A stretch of 64,000 nt of DNA. Source: JALZUV01 sp964654855. Its GTDB lineage: Bacteria > Pseudomonadota > Alphaproteobacteria > Rickettsiales > JALZUV01. Position 1 is the first letter of the stretch. Every line of letters begins with the position of its first letter. A program made the position numbers and the translations under genes. The notes below the pieces were generated by a model. It was not told where the DNA came from. It saw only the letters and a program-made list of their open reading frames with translations, and did not search any database. Positions 40,140 through 49,408 of the stretch are shown piece by piece. Where the stretch lies: NCBI GenBank assembly GCA_964654855.1, contig CAZZJS010000007.1, positions 62,001 to 126,000 on the forward strand, written 5' to 3'.

Positions 40140-41108
40140 CTAAATATCAATATCGATCATTCGGCTAATAATGAAAATAGCGAGCAAGATGAGGCCAATG
40201 GCTGCACAGAGAATGATATTCCCCATCAGCGTATCATAAAGCGGTTGCAAATATTGCGGACTTGTAAATTGAATGGCGCAAAATACAAGAACCGGCAAAG
40301 CACCCAAAATCGCAAGTGTTGCCTTACCTTCAGAAGTCATTGCATCAATTTTCTGTTTTAATCGCTTACGACCACGAATCACATTCGATAAGTTTTTCAA
40401 AATTTCTGCTAAGTTACCACCGGTTTCTTGTTGAACAGCCAATACAACCACGAAGAAATGAACATCTTGCTCATCCACCCGCTTTGCCAAACGACGCAAC
40501 GCATCTACCAGAGGGCGACCATAAGCAATCTCATTTACCAACTGGCGAAACTCACCTGCTACCGGGTCTTCCATATTATCAGCAATCATGCGTAATGCCG
40601 TATTAAGCGGATGACCGGATTTTACACTTCGCACGATCATATCAATCGCCTCGGGGAATTGATCAATAAATTTGTGATTACGCTTTTTGATCTCGCGATT
40701 AAAGTACCATTTAGGAACCCCATAAGTAAGTAGCACCGCTGGAACGATTGCAAAAATACCAAATGGAATGGCTAGAATTAGGGTTAGTACAACAAAAAGC
40801 CCAGCCATAATCATGAGCACAGACTTAATGCGCTGCGCATGACCTGCCTTTAAAAGTCTGGCGTAGAAACTTTCCGCACCCGGCAAGCTCAGCAAGAGTT
40901 TCGCGATTCCCGTTGCTTCTTCTTTAAAGTGAGCCGCCGCTTCACCTTCATCTTCCATTGCGTCAGATTCATCATCTGTACCGGTAGCAATTTGGTCAAT
41001 AATGGATTTGGTGCGCCGCTCCCCTTTATCTGGAAGCACACGTAGAGCCGTAGCGGATAATATCAAAAATACTATCGCTCCCGTTCCAATAATAATGAAT
41101 GGCTCCAT
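40140..41108 (-). CDS. tadB: Tad pilus assembly membrane protein TadB
   Basis: Partner platform protein of TadC. 322 aa, with a leading membrane helix, two central helices (about 95-130), a T2SF domain with QFPEAIDMIVRSVKSGHPLNTALRMIADNM (about 153-182) and QQETGGNLAEILKNLSNVIRGR, and two C-terminal helices. It starts 18 bases after cpaF. Confidence 0.93.
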   Translation of the reverse strand: MEPFIIIGTGAIVFLILSATALRVLPDKGERRTKSIIDQIATGTDDESDAMEDEGEAAAHFKEEATGIAKLLLSLPGAESFYARLLKAGHAQRIKSVLMIMAGLFVVLTLILAIPFGIFAIVPAVLLTYGVPKWYFNREIKKRNHKFIDQFPEAIDMIVRSVKSGHPLNTALRMIADNMEDPVAGEFRQLVNEIAYGRPLVDALRRLAKRVDEQDVHFFVVVLAVQQETGGNLAEILKNLSNVIRGRKRLKQKIDAMTSEGKATLAILGALPVLVFCAIQFTSPQYLQPLYDTLMGNIILCAAIGLILLAIFIISRMIDIDI

Positions 41109-41126
41109 GAATGTATCAATCCTTTA

Positions 41127-42794
41127 CTACATCATTCCCGGCGAACCCGTAAGAGTCTGCGCCATTTCTTCCTCTAATCCATAGTAGCTGGCCTGTTCAA
41201 TAAAGCGAGGTTTTACGCCGTTACAGATAAATTGGCCTTGTAGTTTTCCATCTTCTGACATGCCAGTGGGTTTAAAATGGAACAATGTTTGCGTAATAAT
41301 AACATCGCCTTCCATTCCAACGATCTCTTCAATTTGAGTAATCTTACGACTACCATCACGCTGACGGCTAATTTGAACCACCATATTTAATGAACCCGCA
41401 ATCTGGTTACGCAGAGTTGAGAGCGGCAGATTCATTCCAGTTAAGCCAAAAAGATTTTCTAAACGCGTTAAACATTCACGCGGGTTATTTGCGTGAATCG
41501 TAGCCATCGAACCATCGTGACCCGTATTCATTGCCTGTAATACGTCAATTACCTCTTCGCCACGAATCTCACCAAGAATAATGCGATCAGGGCGCATACG
41601 TAGGGCGTTTTTCACCAAAGCACGCTGAGTAACTTCCCCCACCCCTTCCATATTAGGTGGTCGTGTTTCTAGGCGCAATACGTGCGGCTGATGCATTTGG
41701 AGCTCAGCAGCGTCCTCAATCGTGATTACACGCTCACCTTCTTCAATATGGCCAGAAAGCGCATTGAGAAGAGTTGTTTTACCCGAACCTGTACCACCAG
41801 AAATCAAGATATTCAGACGAATTTGCGAACAAATTTCTAGGAAACGCACCATTTCAGGCGTCGCAGAACCATAATCAATATATTGTGATAATGGCATCTT
41901 GTTTTGTTTAAATTTACGAATTGAAACCAGCGAACCATCTAATGCCAAAGGCGGGATAATCGCGTTAAAACGCGAACCATCCGGCATACGAGCATCCACC
42001 ATTGGGCTAGTTTCATCCACACGACGGCCCACGCGCTGCACGATTTTTTGAATCACATTTAATAGGTGTGTTTCAGAAGTAAAAGTCACATCAGTCAGGT
42101 TAATTTTACCTGCTTTTTCAATATAAACTTGATTGCAACCGTTCACCATAATGTCTGATACTTCAGGGTCTTCCAGTAGGATTTCTAACGGACCAAAACC
42201 CAGCACATCATCCAAGAGCGCTTTTTTCAGCAATTCATGTTGTGCTGCTGTAAGCGGTAAATTGACCTTCCCAATCAGTCCTTCAATTTCCGTATTAATC
42301 TGCTTGCGGCGCTCAGCCTCTTCAAACTTTTCAAGTTCTTCAAAATCTAACCGTTCTAGCAGTTCTTCTGAAATAAGCTGCTTCGCTTTGGTAAAGTCAG
42401 GCGTTTCAAGGTTTCTGTCTGTATAGGCTGCTTGCCTTCCCTGCGCAGCTTCTGCCATTTTCTTGCGCTGTTCCATAAGCGATTCTTGCTCGGCCAGCAT
42501 TCGCTCTTGGCTCGCAACCAAGGCACCACCTGTTTGATGCTGCGCTTCTTCTGGTTGCATCACATTAACTGGCAAATTCGTTCCAGCGCCTACTGGAGGA
42601 GGAGGAGGAGGCGCAGCTGGGGAGGGGGGTGACGGAATATTACCTGCAGGAGGTGGTGTGGGAATAGAAGGCTCCGAAGGTGGAGGAGGCGTCGGAGATA
42701 CAGAAGGTTGTTCTACAGGTGTAGTGGAAGCAGGTGGCACAGATCCTTCTGAAGTTACGCCAGTGCCATCCTCATTCTTCTTTTTTCCAAACAT
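41127..42794 (-). CDS. cpaF: Tad pilus secretion ATPase CpaF/TadA
   Basis: Hexameric ATPase driving Flp pilus extension (and retraction in Caulobacter). 555 aa. The N-terminal ~75 residues are low-complexity proline runs; the core has an N-terminal domain, Walker A ISGGTGSGKTTLLN (about 325-338), an Asp box ITIEDAAEL and Walker B ILGEIRGEEV, the type II/IV secretion ATPase set. The proline-rich head is longer than in Caulobacter CpaF and may be a flexible linker. Thirteen bases after cpaE. Confidence 0.95.
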   Translation of the reverse strand: MFGKKKNEDGTGVTSEGSVPPASTTPVEQPSVSPTPPPPSEPSIPTPPPAGNIPSPPSPAAPPPPPPVGAGTNLPVNVMQPEEAQHQTGGALVASQERMLAEQESLMEQRKKMAEAAQGRQAAYTDRNLETPDFTKAKQLISEELLERLDFEELEKFEEAERRKQINTEIEGLIGKVNLPLTAAQHELLKKALLDDVLGFGPLEILLEDPEVSDIMVNGCNQVYIEKAGKINLTDVTFTSETHLLNVIQKIVQRVGRRVDETSPMVDARMPDGSRFNAIIPPLALDGSLVSIRKFKQNKMPLSQYIDYGSATPEMVRFLEICSQIRLNILISGGTGSGKTTLLNALSGHIEEGERVITIEDAAELQMHQPHVLRLETRPPNMEGVGEVTQRALVKNALRMRPDRIILGEIRGEEVIDVLQAMNTGHDGSMATIHANNPRECLTRLENLFGLTGMNLPLSTLRNQIAGSLNMVVQISRQRDGSRKITQIEEIVGMEGDVIITQTLFHFKPTGMSEDGKLQGQFICNGVKPRFIEQASYYGLEEEMAQTLTGSPGMM

Positions 42795-42807
42795 AGTTCA
42801 ATCCTTT

Positions 42808-43992
42808 TTACTTTTTAAAGAGCGAAAAACGCGCTTCCGATGACTTAAGCGAACCCGCATCACTCGAAAGCCCCATCAACATACCTGCAAGCCCTTTTAA
42901 CTGCCCTGCTAATATTGATTGACTCACTTCCATAATCATTTGTCCCTGGCTTTCCGCCGCGACAATCGTTTTAATGTCATTGGCCACGCTATAATCAATG
43001 GCATGAGAGCAAACACGCTCAAAATCTTTATCGCTAATACCTTCTTTAAATTTGGCACCGCTACGGTTAATAGCCACTTTAACCATCTCGTCCGAGATAC
43101 CCATATTACGCCATAATCCAAGCAGACGAGCCGCATGAGTGATCGAACGCAACCAAAGTTGTGATACGAGAACAATATCGGTCGATGCGCTGACCGTTGC
43201 CGCTGTCCAACTTGACCAAATATGCGGCAGATCAATCACCACACAATCAAACTCAGACTTTAATGTAGAGATGAGCCCTCGAATAGTTTCAGGATTCATA
43301 TCCGGTAAATATTTAAGCTCTTCAGGTGCCGCAATGACCGAAAGATTATCACCGTAAGGACTAATCATTCGGCGGACTAATGTCGGGTCTACCCCGCGAT
43401 CGGGATGATCAAAAATCTCTTTAATACCGAATTGTGTATTAAGGTCGAGATTCTTAGCAACCATACCAAATTGGTAATCCATATCAACTAGCACCACCTT
43501 CTTCTGAAAATCTGTTGCCATTGAATAAGCCACGTTCATCGCCAACGTACTAGAACCATCGCCGGAGGCGGCACTCATAAAAGTAATAACCTTTTTACCG
43601 TCACCAGCATCACCGCCACGGCCCGCCATAAGCGCAGCTTTTACTTCCTGCAAATCTGCCGGATGGGTAAAGTATTCAAGAACACCAAGCTGAGTAAGCT
43701 CACGATAGAATTTAATATCGTTAATTCGACCAATCACAATTACGCGAGTACCTGCTTCACAGGATTCTGCTAACTGATCAATTTCATCAATCACTTCGCC
43801 CGTGCGAGTACCAATATCAATAATAATATAAGCGGGGCTACGTTCGCGTGAAGCCAAAGTAACAGCAGCATTCATCGGCGACCCCAGAACAACATCCGCA
43901 TAAGGATAACCTAAAGAATTTGCAATTTGATTGGCAAAATTAGGATCCGTATCTTCGGGGAGCACCGCCATCACAGGACTATGTAACGACAT
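42808..43992 (-). CDS. cpaE: Pilus localisation ATPase CpaE/TadZ
   Basis: MinD/ParA-like protein that places the pilus machine at the cell pole in the family. 394 aa: a receiver-like N-terminal domain (about 1-130), then the ATPase domain. The Walker A reads MSAASGDGSSTLAMN (about 145-159), lacking the usual KGGxGKT lysine pair, as is common in CpaE. VVLVDMDYQFGMVAKNLDL and VIDLPHIWSSW follow. Confidence 0.93.
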   Translation of the reverse strand: MSLHSPVMAVLPEDTDPNFANQIANSLGYPYADVVLGSPMNAAVTLASRERSPAYIIIDIGTRTGEVIDEIDQLAESCEAGTRVIVIGRINDIKFYRELTQLGVLEYFTHPADLQEVKAALMAGRGGDAGDGKKVITFMSAASGDGSSTLAMNVAYSMATDFQKKVVLVDMDYQFGMVAKNLDLNTQFGIKEIFDHPDRGVDPTLVRRMISPYGDNLSVIAAPEELKYLPDMNPETIRGLISTLKSEFDCVVIDLPHIWSSWTAATVSASTDIVLVSQLWLRSITHAARLLGLWRNMGISDEMVKVAINRSGAKFKEGISDKDFERVCSHAIDYSVANDIKTIVAAESQGQMIMEVSQSILAGQLKGLAGMLMGLSSDAGSLKSSEARFSLFKK

Positions 43993-44067
43993 AAAACCTC
44001 TCTTTTTATTTTATGACTAATATTTCCATAGTCTAACGAATAATTGTTAAGAAATGACTACTAAAAA

Positions 44068-44673
44068 CTAATTTGATTCGGTTTGAATATCAAACTGAGT
44101 CTCGAAATTTGGATTCACTTCCGTTGGCGTCGTATTATACGGCTGGCGATAACCATCCATGACACGCTCTATGCGCTCTGCATCTGGCAAATCAAGCAAA
44201 GCGGGGCTCGTGAACTGGCGCTTATCAGTCACCATCTGAACGATATTACTAGAGATAGTGCAGCCTAATGTTGGATGAGGAAGGTTATACGGGTTAACTC
44301 CATTTTCAATGTAACGATTTTCACAATCGCGCGCCAACACGCGCTCATAAACAAGCGTTACCATATTGTCTGGCGATGCCACAAATACGGTTGATACCCC
44401 AAATTGCTGTAAAATTTGTTCCGCTTCGATACAAGTTGAATCACCGTCTAGGCAATAAAGTTCTGCGCGAGTTGGTTGATCTTGATTCACCCAATTGAGT
44501 AAATCATCAAGGGCTGAATAATCTGCCAGCTCAAAATTCACAACCTCAGAAGACTGATCAAGCAATGCCTCTGGATGCCCCCGCTCAAAGTAAGCTTCTG
44601 GCGGAATTGCACTACAGGCCGCTACGGAAGATAAAAGCGCAATTGCTACTAAAGATTTTAATTTCGTTTTCAT
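44068..44673 (-). CDS. cpaD: Pilus biogenesis lipoprotein CpaD
   Basis: 201 aa with a lipoprotein signal (lipobox VAAC, Cys near residue 20). The conserved CpaD block NPYNLPHPTLGCTISSNIVQMVTDKRQFTSP is at about 127-157. It likely helps secretin assembly in the outer membrane. It starts three bases after cpaC; a 75-base gap follows to cpaE. Confidence 0.88.
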   Translation of the reverse strand: MKTKLKSLVAIALLSSVAACSAIPPEAYFERGHPEALLDQSSEVVNFELADYSALDDLLNWVNQDQPTRAELYCLDGDSTCIEAEQILQQFGVSTVFVASPDNMVTLVYERVLARDCENRYIENGVNPYNLPHPTLGCTISSNIVQMVTDKRQFTSPALLDLPDAERIERVMDGYRQPYNTTPTEVNPNFETQFDIQTESN

Positions 44674-44676
44674 TCT

Positions 44677-46074
44677 TTACTCCACCATAAATCCGATTGG
44701 GCCTTCAAGGCTTGGTTTTTGTGACAGACGACGCTCTTTGCCGTTAGGCCCCATTGCTGAAAGCGCACCATAGAAGAACATTTCCATATTGTTTGGCGCA
44801 CGATAACGATCCGTCGGCAAGCGCACTTCATCGCTCTTAAGCGGATCAACCAAATACGGGGTTACCGCAATCACAAGCTCTGTTTCATTACGTCTAAAGT
44901 CTGTACTACGGAGCAATGCACTCAGAATTGGAATTTCATTAATACCAGGAATTTGACGCAAAGTCGTTGCCACATCGTTACGAATTAAACCCGCAATCAT
45001 GAAACTTTCACCTGGCGCTAACTCAACCGTTGTTTTCGCACGACGCGTAGTGAGAGACGGTACAGCCACACCACCTGTTGCGACACCGTCCGTCGCACTT
45101 ATCTCAGACACTTCAGGCAAAACAGTTAAGCGGATACGATTTTCACTCAATACGTAAGGAATAAACGAAACCGATACACCGAATGGCTTAAAGTCAACAC
45201 TGATATTTCCATCATTACCGGAAGCTACCGGAACGGGGAACTCACCCCCCGCCAAGAATTCTGCCTGCTCACCCGAAAGCGCGACTAAGTTTGGTTCAGC
45301 TAAAATTTTCAGCAAGCCATCGCTCTCTAAAGCATCCAAAGAAGCACCCAAAGTTAAACTTCCTTTTGTAACAAGCGCCCCGATACCACCAAATGCGTCC
45401 ACGCCAAATGGAACCGCACCCGCAATAGCATCTGCACCAGCAACCCCAGCCGATGTAAGGCCAGACAAACCTGAGCCTGTCCCCGCAACAAGCTTGTTGC
45501 CAATGCCCTGCAGATTAACACCTAGCTGCTTAACTGCATCGCGGCGAATTTCACCAACACGTACGCGAAGCATCACTTGCTGCCCTGAATTCACGCGCAT
45601 GAGATTCACAATCTCTGAACGTTTCTCAGCGCTAGTGCCATCACCATCAACAAACTGACTAATAATCTCTAGCGCCTTATCAACCGAAGCCGCACCACTC
45701 ACATCACCTGTAAGCGCAAGATTAGTATTCACCAAATCAACACCAATATTCTCGTAAGGAAGGAATTCACGAAGCGCCTTACGAATTGCAGGTAAATCAT
45801 AACTTACTGACACCTCAATGGTTTTAATCTCATTGCGAGCCTTATCAATCAAACGCACGGTTGTTTGTCCACGATTCACCCCCACGATGGAGAGGCGATT
45901 AGGACCATGCACATGGATATCTGCGATTTCAGGATTGGCCACCATTGCCTCTGCAATTTCAGGCCCTGTTGAAACAATACGCGAGCGGTTAAGCGGCACC
46001 ACAAAAGATTCCGCTATCGCAGCACCCGTCCACGCAATCACCAGCGCGAAGACCAATAGAAACTTAGTTTTCAT
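44677..46074 (-). CDS. cpaC: Outer-membrane secretin CpaC/RcpA
   Basis: Forms the outer-membrane pore for the Flp pilus. 465 aa with a signal peptide (about 1-21), a pilus-formation N-terminal domain (RSRIVSTGPEIAEAMVANPEIADIHVHGPNRLSIVGVNRG, about 30-70), a BON-like part, and the secretin C-terminal domain with ILAEPNLVALSGEQAEFLAGGEFPVPVA and the LAPGESFMIAGLIRNDV block (about 345-365). Overlaps the end of cpaB by 11 bases. Confidence 0.94.
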   Translation of the reverse strand: MKTKFLLVFALVIAWTGAAIAESFVVPLNRSRIVSTGPEIAEAMVANPEIADIHVHGPNRLSIVGVNRGQTTVRLIDKARNEIKTIEVSVSYDLPAIRKALREFLPYENIGVDLVNTNLALTGDVSGAASVDKALEIISQFVDGDGTSAEKRSEIVNLMRVNSGQQVMLRVRVGEIRRDAVKQLGVNLQGIGNKLVAGTGSGLSGLTSAGVAGADAIAGAVPFGVDAFGGIGALVTKGSLTLGASLDALESDGLLKILAEPNLVALSGEQAEFLAGGEFPVPVASGNDGNISVDFKPFGVSVSFIPYVLSENRIRLTVLPEVSEISATDGVATGGVAVPSLTTRRAKTTVELAPGESFMIAGLIRNDVATTLRQIPGINEIPILSALLRSTDFRRNETELVIAVTPYLVDPLKSDEVRLPTDRYRAPNNMEMFFYGALSAMGPNGKERRLSQKPSLEGPIGFMVE

Positions 46075-47032
46075 CAGCGATCTCCACCTCTAGTTCTTCA
46101 ATTTCGTTACCACGTACAATCGTGATCATTGATTTTGTCGTATCTTCTTTTTTCTTATGCGCTTTCTTCATCATATCTTCGCTATATTCAGCGTCGAAAT
46201 CATAAAGTTGCGGAAAGTTTCCTGGCGGCAAACCACGCGTCAGATCTTCCTGACCGGAAGGACGAACCCAGCTAGCACCTTTATCTTTCAAAGAACGAAG
46301 CGCGAGCGAAACTTCACCTTCACGCTCTGCCAGACGCACACGCTGCGCGTCTAACTGCCCAAGCTCCAACGTTACGCTAGAAGGAAGGCGCTTCTTCTGT
46401 TTTGGATCTTCTTGACCCGCCATCGCTTTTTGGTCTATCGCCAGCACGCGCACATCAGGAACCAATATCTCTGTCACACGCTTTTCATACTGACCTTTAA
46501 TGTCATCATCTTCATCTTCGCTCAGACTTGTTTCTTGTTTTTCTTTGTCACTGATCAACGTGTGAGTTAACAACACATCAACACGATCACCCGGATAAAC
46601 AAAACCAGCAACCGAAGTCACTCCATTTACTGAAACCGTTACAGCGCGCATACCCGCAGGAAGCGTTGCTGCCAAGAAACTCGGATCATCAGGGTTCGCC
46701 AGTTTTGGGCGTAAAATCACTTCGCGCGGTTGGAAATGCGAACGCGCCACCATACCCACAAGCGGTGGCGCTTTATCATCCGCAACGATAAAGCCTGCGC
46801 CAACCAAATGCTGCGGCCAAGTTTGCTTATCGATCATATCTTTCTCAATAACCGTTCCGACAGGGATTTCCTGTTTCGCTACATAAACCAACTTCTCAGG
46901 GGCTTTTTTCTCAACCACCTGAGGCTGCTGCACTAATTGCTGTTGCTGCTTTTCCCCGGCCATCAAATTATAGACCAAGTACATTGCACCAACCGCAATC
47001 GCAAAAATAAGAACAAAAATAGCAGGACGCAT
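46064..47032 (-). CDS. cpaB: Flp pilus assembly protein CpaB/RcpC
   Basis: 322 aa, an N-terminal membrane anchor (about 5-25) then a SAF domain (LVYVAKQEIPVGTVIEKDMIDKQTWP, about 48-73) and RcpC-type domain (MRAVTVSVNGVTSVAGFVYPGDRVDVLLTH). The C-terminus is Lys/Glu-rich. First gene of the visible cpa/tad operon; GGGGAATGGGG lies before the ATG. No Flp pilin or CpaA peptidase gene precedes it; guaA is divergent. Confidence 0.92.
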   Translation of the reverse strand: MRPAIFVLIFAIAVGAMYLVYNLMAGEKQQQQLVQQPQVVEKKAPEKLVYVAKQEIPVGTVIEKDMIDKQTWPQHLVGAGFIVADDKAPPLVGMVARSHFQPREVILRPKLANPDDPSFLAATLPAGMRAVTVSVNGVTSVAGFVYPGDRVDVLLTHTLISDKEKQETSLSEDEDDDIKGQYEKRVTEILVPDVRVLAIDQKAMAGQEDPKQKKRLPSSVTLELGQLDAQRVRLAEREGEVSLALRSLKDKGASWVRPSGQEDLTRGLPPGNFPQLYDFDAEYSEDMMKKAHKKKEDTTKSMITIVRGNEIEELEVEIADEN

Positions 47033-47194
47033 AGGCGGGCCCCATTCCCCAAATTAGTTTTATCTATCTTCCTTTATAATGAAGTGCGGCAGGACTCATA
47101 GGTTTAGCTTTGCAAAAGCCTGCTCATTAACGATTCGATTCATCTTTGTGGGTTTTAAACAACACATCATTATTTGTTAGAGCTGCCTTTCCGG

Positions 47195-47223
47195 TTGTCA
47201 GTAAAGCCGCAAATGCGTATAGA
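47195..47223 (+). promoter_or_regulatory. guaA promoter, predicted leaderless
   Basis: TTGTCA (47195-47200), a 17-base spacer and TATAGA (47218-47223), seven bases before the ATG at 47231. No Shine-Dalgarno is present. Confidence 0.65.
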
Positions 47224-47230
47224 TACCGGC

Positions 47231-48778
47231 ATGAATGAACGTATTTTAATTCTTGATTTTGGTTCCCAAGTAACCCAGCTCATCGCGCGTCGTGTTCGCG
47301 AGTCTGGTGTCTATTGTGAAATCCTTCCTTTCAACGTGGCAGATGCTCAAATTCGGAACTTTAAACCGAAAGGGATTATCCTCTCTGGCGGCCCGGCTTC
47401 TGTCAGCGGCGCTACCGCACCAAAAGTTAACAAACTCGTTTTTGAATTGGGACTTCCTGTTTTAGGCATATGTTACGGCCAACAGGGCTTATGCGATAGT
47501 TTAGGTGGTACCGTTGAAACCTCAGATCATCGCGAATTTGGGCGCGCTCAACTAGAAATCAAAAAAGATTCTTCTCTTTATAAAGGAATTTGGACCGTTG
47601 GAGAAAATTACCAAGTTTGGATGAGCCACGGTGATCGCATCACCCAATTACCCGCTGGGTTTGAAGTGATTGCAACTACCGAAGGTGCTCCTTTTGCCGC
47701 CATTGCAGATGAAAAGCGTCACTATTATGGTGTGCAATTCCATCCCGAAGTCGTGCATACGCCAGATGGCGCAAAGCTGCTGCAAAATTTCACCCATGAT
47801 ATTTGCGAATGCTCAGGTAATTGGTCAATGGAACATTTCCATACTGAAGCCATTGCTAAAATCCGCGATCAAGTAAAAGACGGTCGCGTGCTTTGTGCCG
47901 TTAGTGGCGGAGTAGATTCTTCTGTTGTCGCCAAGCTGCTGCACGAAGCGATTGGTGATAAACTGATCTGTGTCTTCGTAAATACCGGTCTATTGCGCGA
48001 GGGCGAAGGCGAAGAAGTGCGCCAACGCTATGCAGAAAATTATCAAGTACCGCTTACTTATGTCGATGCAAGTCGCCTCTTCATGCAGCGCCTACAAACA
48101 GTAATCGATCCGGAACAAAAACGTAAAATCATTGGCGAAACTTTCATCGAAGTATTCGAACAAGAGGTCGAAAAAGCGGGTGGCGCTGATTATCTGGCGC
48201 AAGGCACACTTTACCCGGATGTGATCGAATCAGTCAGCTTTACTGGCGGCCCTAGCGTGACGATCAAATCGCACCATAATGTGGGCGGTTTGCCAGATCG
48301 CATGAAGCTTAAGCTAGTAGAACCCGTACGTGAGCTATTTAAAGATGAAGTGCGCGCCTTGGGCGAAGAGCTCGGTATGGCAAGAGATCTACTCGCACGC
48401 CATCCTTTCCCTGGCCCTGGCCTTGGTATTCGCATTCCCGGTGAAGTGACGGAAGAAAAAGCCAATATCTTGCGCAAAGCCGATGCCGTTTACCTTGATG
48501 AAATTCGCAATGCCGGCCTTTATGACGAAATCTGGCAAGCCTTTGCCGTGCTGCTACCTGTGCGTACTGTCGGCGTGATGGGCGATAACCGTACTTATGA
48601 ATATGTATGTGCCTTACGCGCCGTGACCTCGACCGATGGTATGACAGCGGATTATTATCCGTTCAGTCATGAGTTTCTTGGTCGCGCGGCCACCCGTATT
48701 ATTAATGAAGTGCGTGGCATTAACCGCGTCGTTTATGATATTACCAGTAAACCTCCTGGAACGATTGAGTGGGAATAG
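47231..48778 (+). CDS. guaA: GMP synthase (glutamine-hydrolysing)
   Basis: Aminates XMP to GMP. 515 aa from MNERILILDFGSQ. Class I glutaminase domain: LGICYGQQGLCDSLGG with the catalytic Cys (about residue 81) and FHPEVVHT. ATP-pyrophosphatase P-loop SGGVDSS (about 225-231), then the dimerisation domain ending TSKPPGTIEWE. The frame opens at 47174, but the promoter lies inside that extension, and the start at 47231 gives the normal family length. Confidence 0.97.
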   Translation: MNERILILDFGSQVTQLIARRVRESGVYCEILPFNVADAQIRNFKPKGIILSGGPASVSGATAPKVNKLVFELGLPVLGICYGQQGLCDSLGGTVETSDHREFGRAQLEIKKDSSLYKGIWTVGENYQVWMSHGDRITQLPAGFEVIATTEGAPFAAIADEKRHYYGVQFHPEVVHTPDGAKLLQNFTHDICECSGNWSMEHFHTEAIAKIRDQVKDGRVLCAVSGGVDSSVVAKLLHEAIGDKLICVFVNTGLLREGEGEEVRQRYAENYQVPLTYVDASRLFMQRLQTVIDPEQKRKIIGETFIEVFEQEVEKAGGADYLAQGTLYPDVIESVSFTGGPSVTIKSHHNVGGLPDRMKLKLVEPVRELFKDEVRALGEELGMARDLLARHPFPGPGLGIRIPGEVTEEKANILRKADAVYLDEIRNAGLYDEIWQAFAVLLPVRTVGVMGDNRTYEYVCALRAVTSTDGMTADYYPFSHEFLGRAATRIINEVRGINRVVYDITSKPPGTIEWE

Positions 48779-48781
48779 AAA

Positions 48782-49408
48782 ATGGCTAGAAAAAAACCAG
48801 ACCCTGAAAAAGAAGCAGCAATCGCTGATGAATTACTGATTCGCGAGGTAGATGATGATTTACGTGCGGAGAAACTACAAAATTGGTGGCAAAAATTCGG
48901 CTCACTCCTTGTGGGTGGCTGTATCACTATTGTTGTCGCAACCATTGCATACCAAATAGCAAACTCGTATCGTACCGGCAAAGCTGAAGAACGTACTGCT
49001 GTGCTGCTAGAGGCTATTTCATTGGCTGATAAAGGCCAGACGGAAACCGCACTCACCAAATTATCACCCCTCGCAGGGGAAGACTCATCGGCGGGTGCCT
49101 TAGCGGGTTTACAAGCAGCTTACCTCAAGCAACAAAATGCAGATAATGCCAAAGCCTTTGAAGATTTAACGCAAAAAGATGATGCCCCAATCATCGCAGA
49201 TCTTGCCAAGATTCAAACGCAAAAACTCGATAGCGTAGAGGAAGAGAGTGCTTTCTATCCACTCGCAACCGAGCAAAAAGCAATTGCCTTCATCAATAAC
49301 GGACAAAAGCCCGAAGCACGCAAGTTACTGCTTAGCCTACTAGATCGTAATGATCTTCCAGGCAGCCAACGCCAACGTCTTAACGAACTTCTTCAGGGAG
49401 TAAACTAG
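48782..49408 (+). CDS. YfgM-like TPR membrane protein
   Basis: 208 aa. A charged N-terminus, one membrane helix (about 43-62, LLVGGCITIVVATIAYQIA) and a periplasmic TPR_21-type domain, as in YfgM, which works with the Sec-associated chaperone PpiD in E. coli. The gene order yfgM-bamB-der is the same as in E. coli, supporting the call. It starts three bases after guaA and ends directly at bamB, so guaA to der may form one transcript. Confidence 0.85.
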   Translation: MARKKPDPEKEAAIADELLIREVDDDLRAEKLQNWWQKFGSLLVGGCITIVVATIAYQIANSYRTGKAEERTAVLLEAISLADKGQTETALTKLSPLAGEDSSAGALAGLQAAYLKQQNADNAKAFEDLTQKDDAPIIADLAKIQTQKLDSVEEESAFYPLATEQKAIAFINNGQKPEARKLLLSLLDRNDLPGSQRQRLNELLQGVN

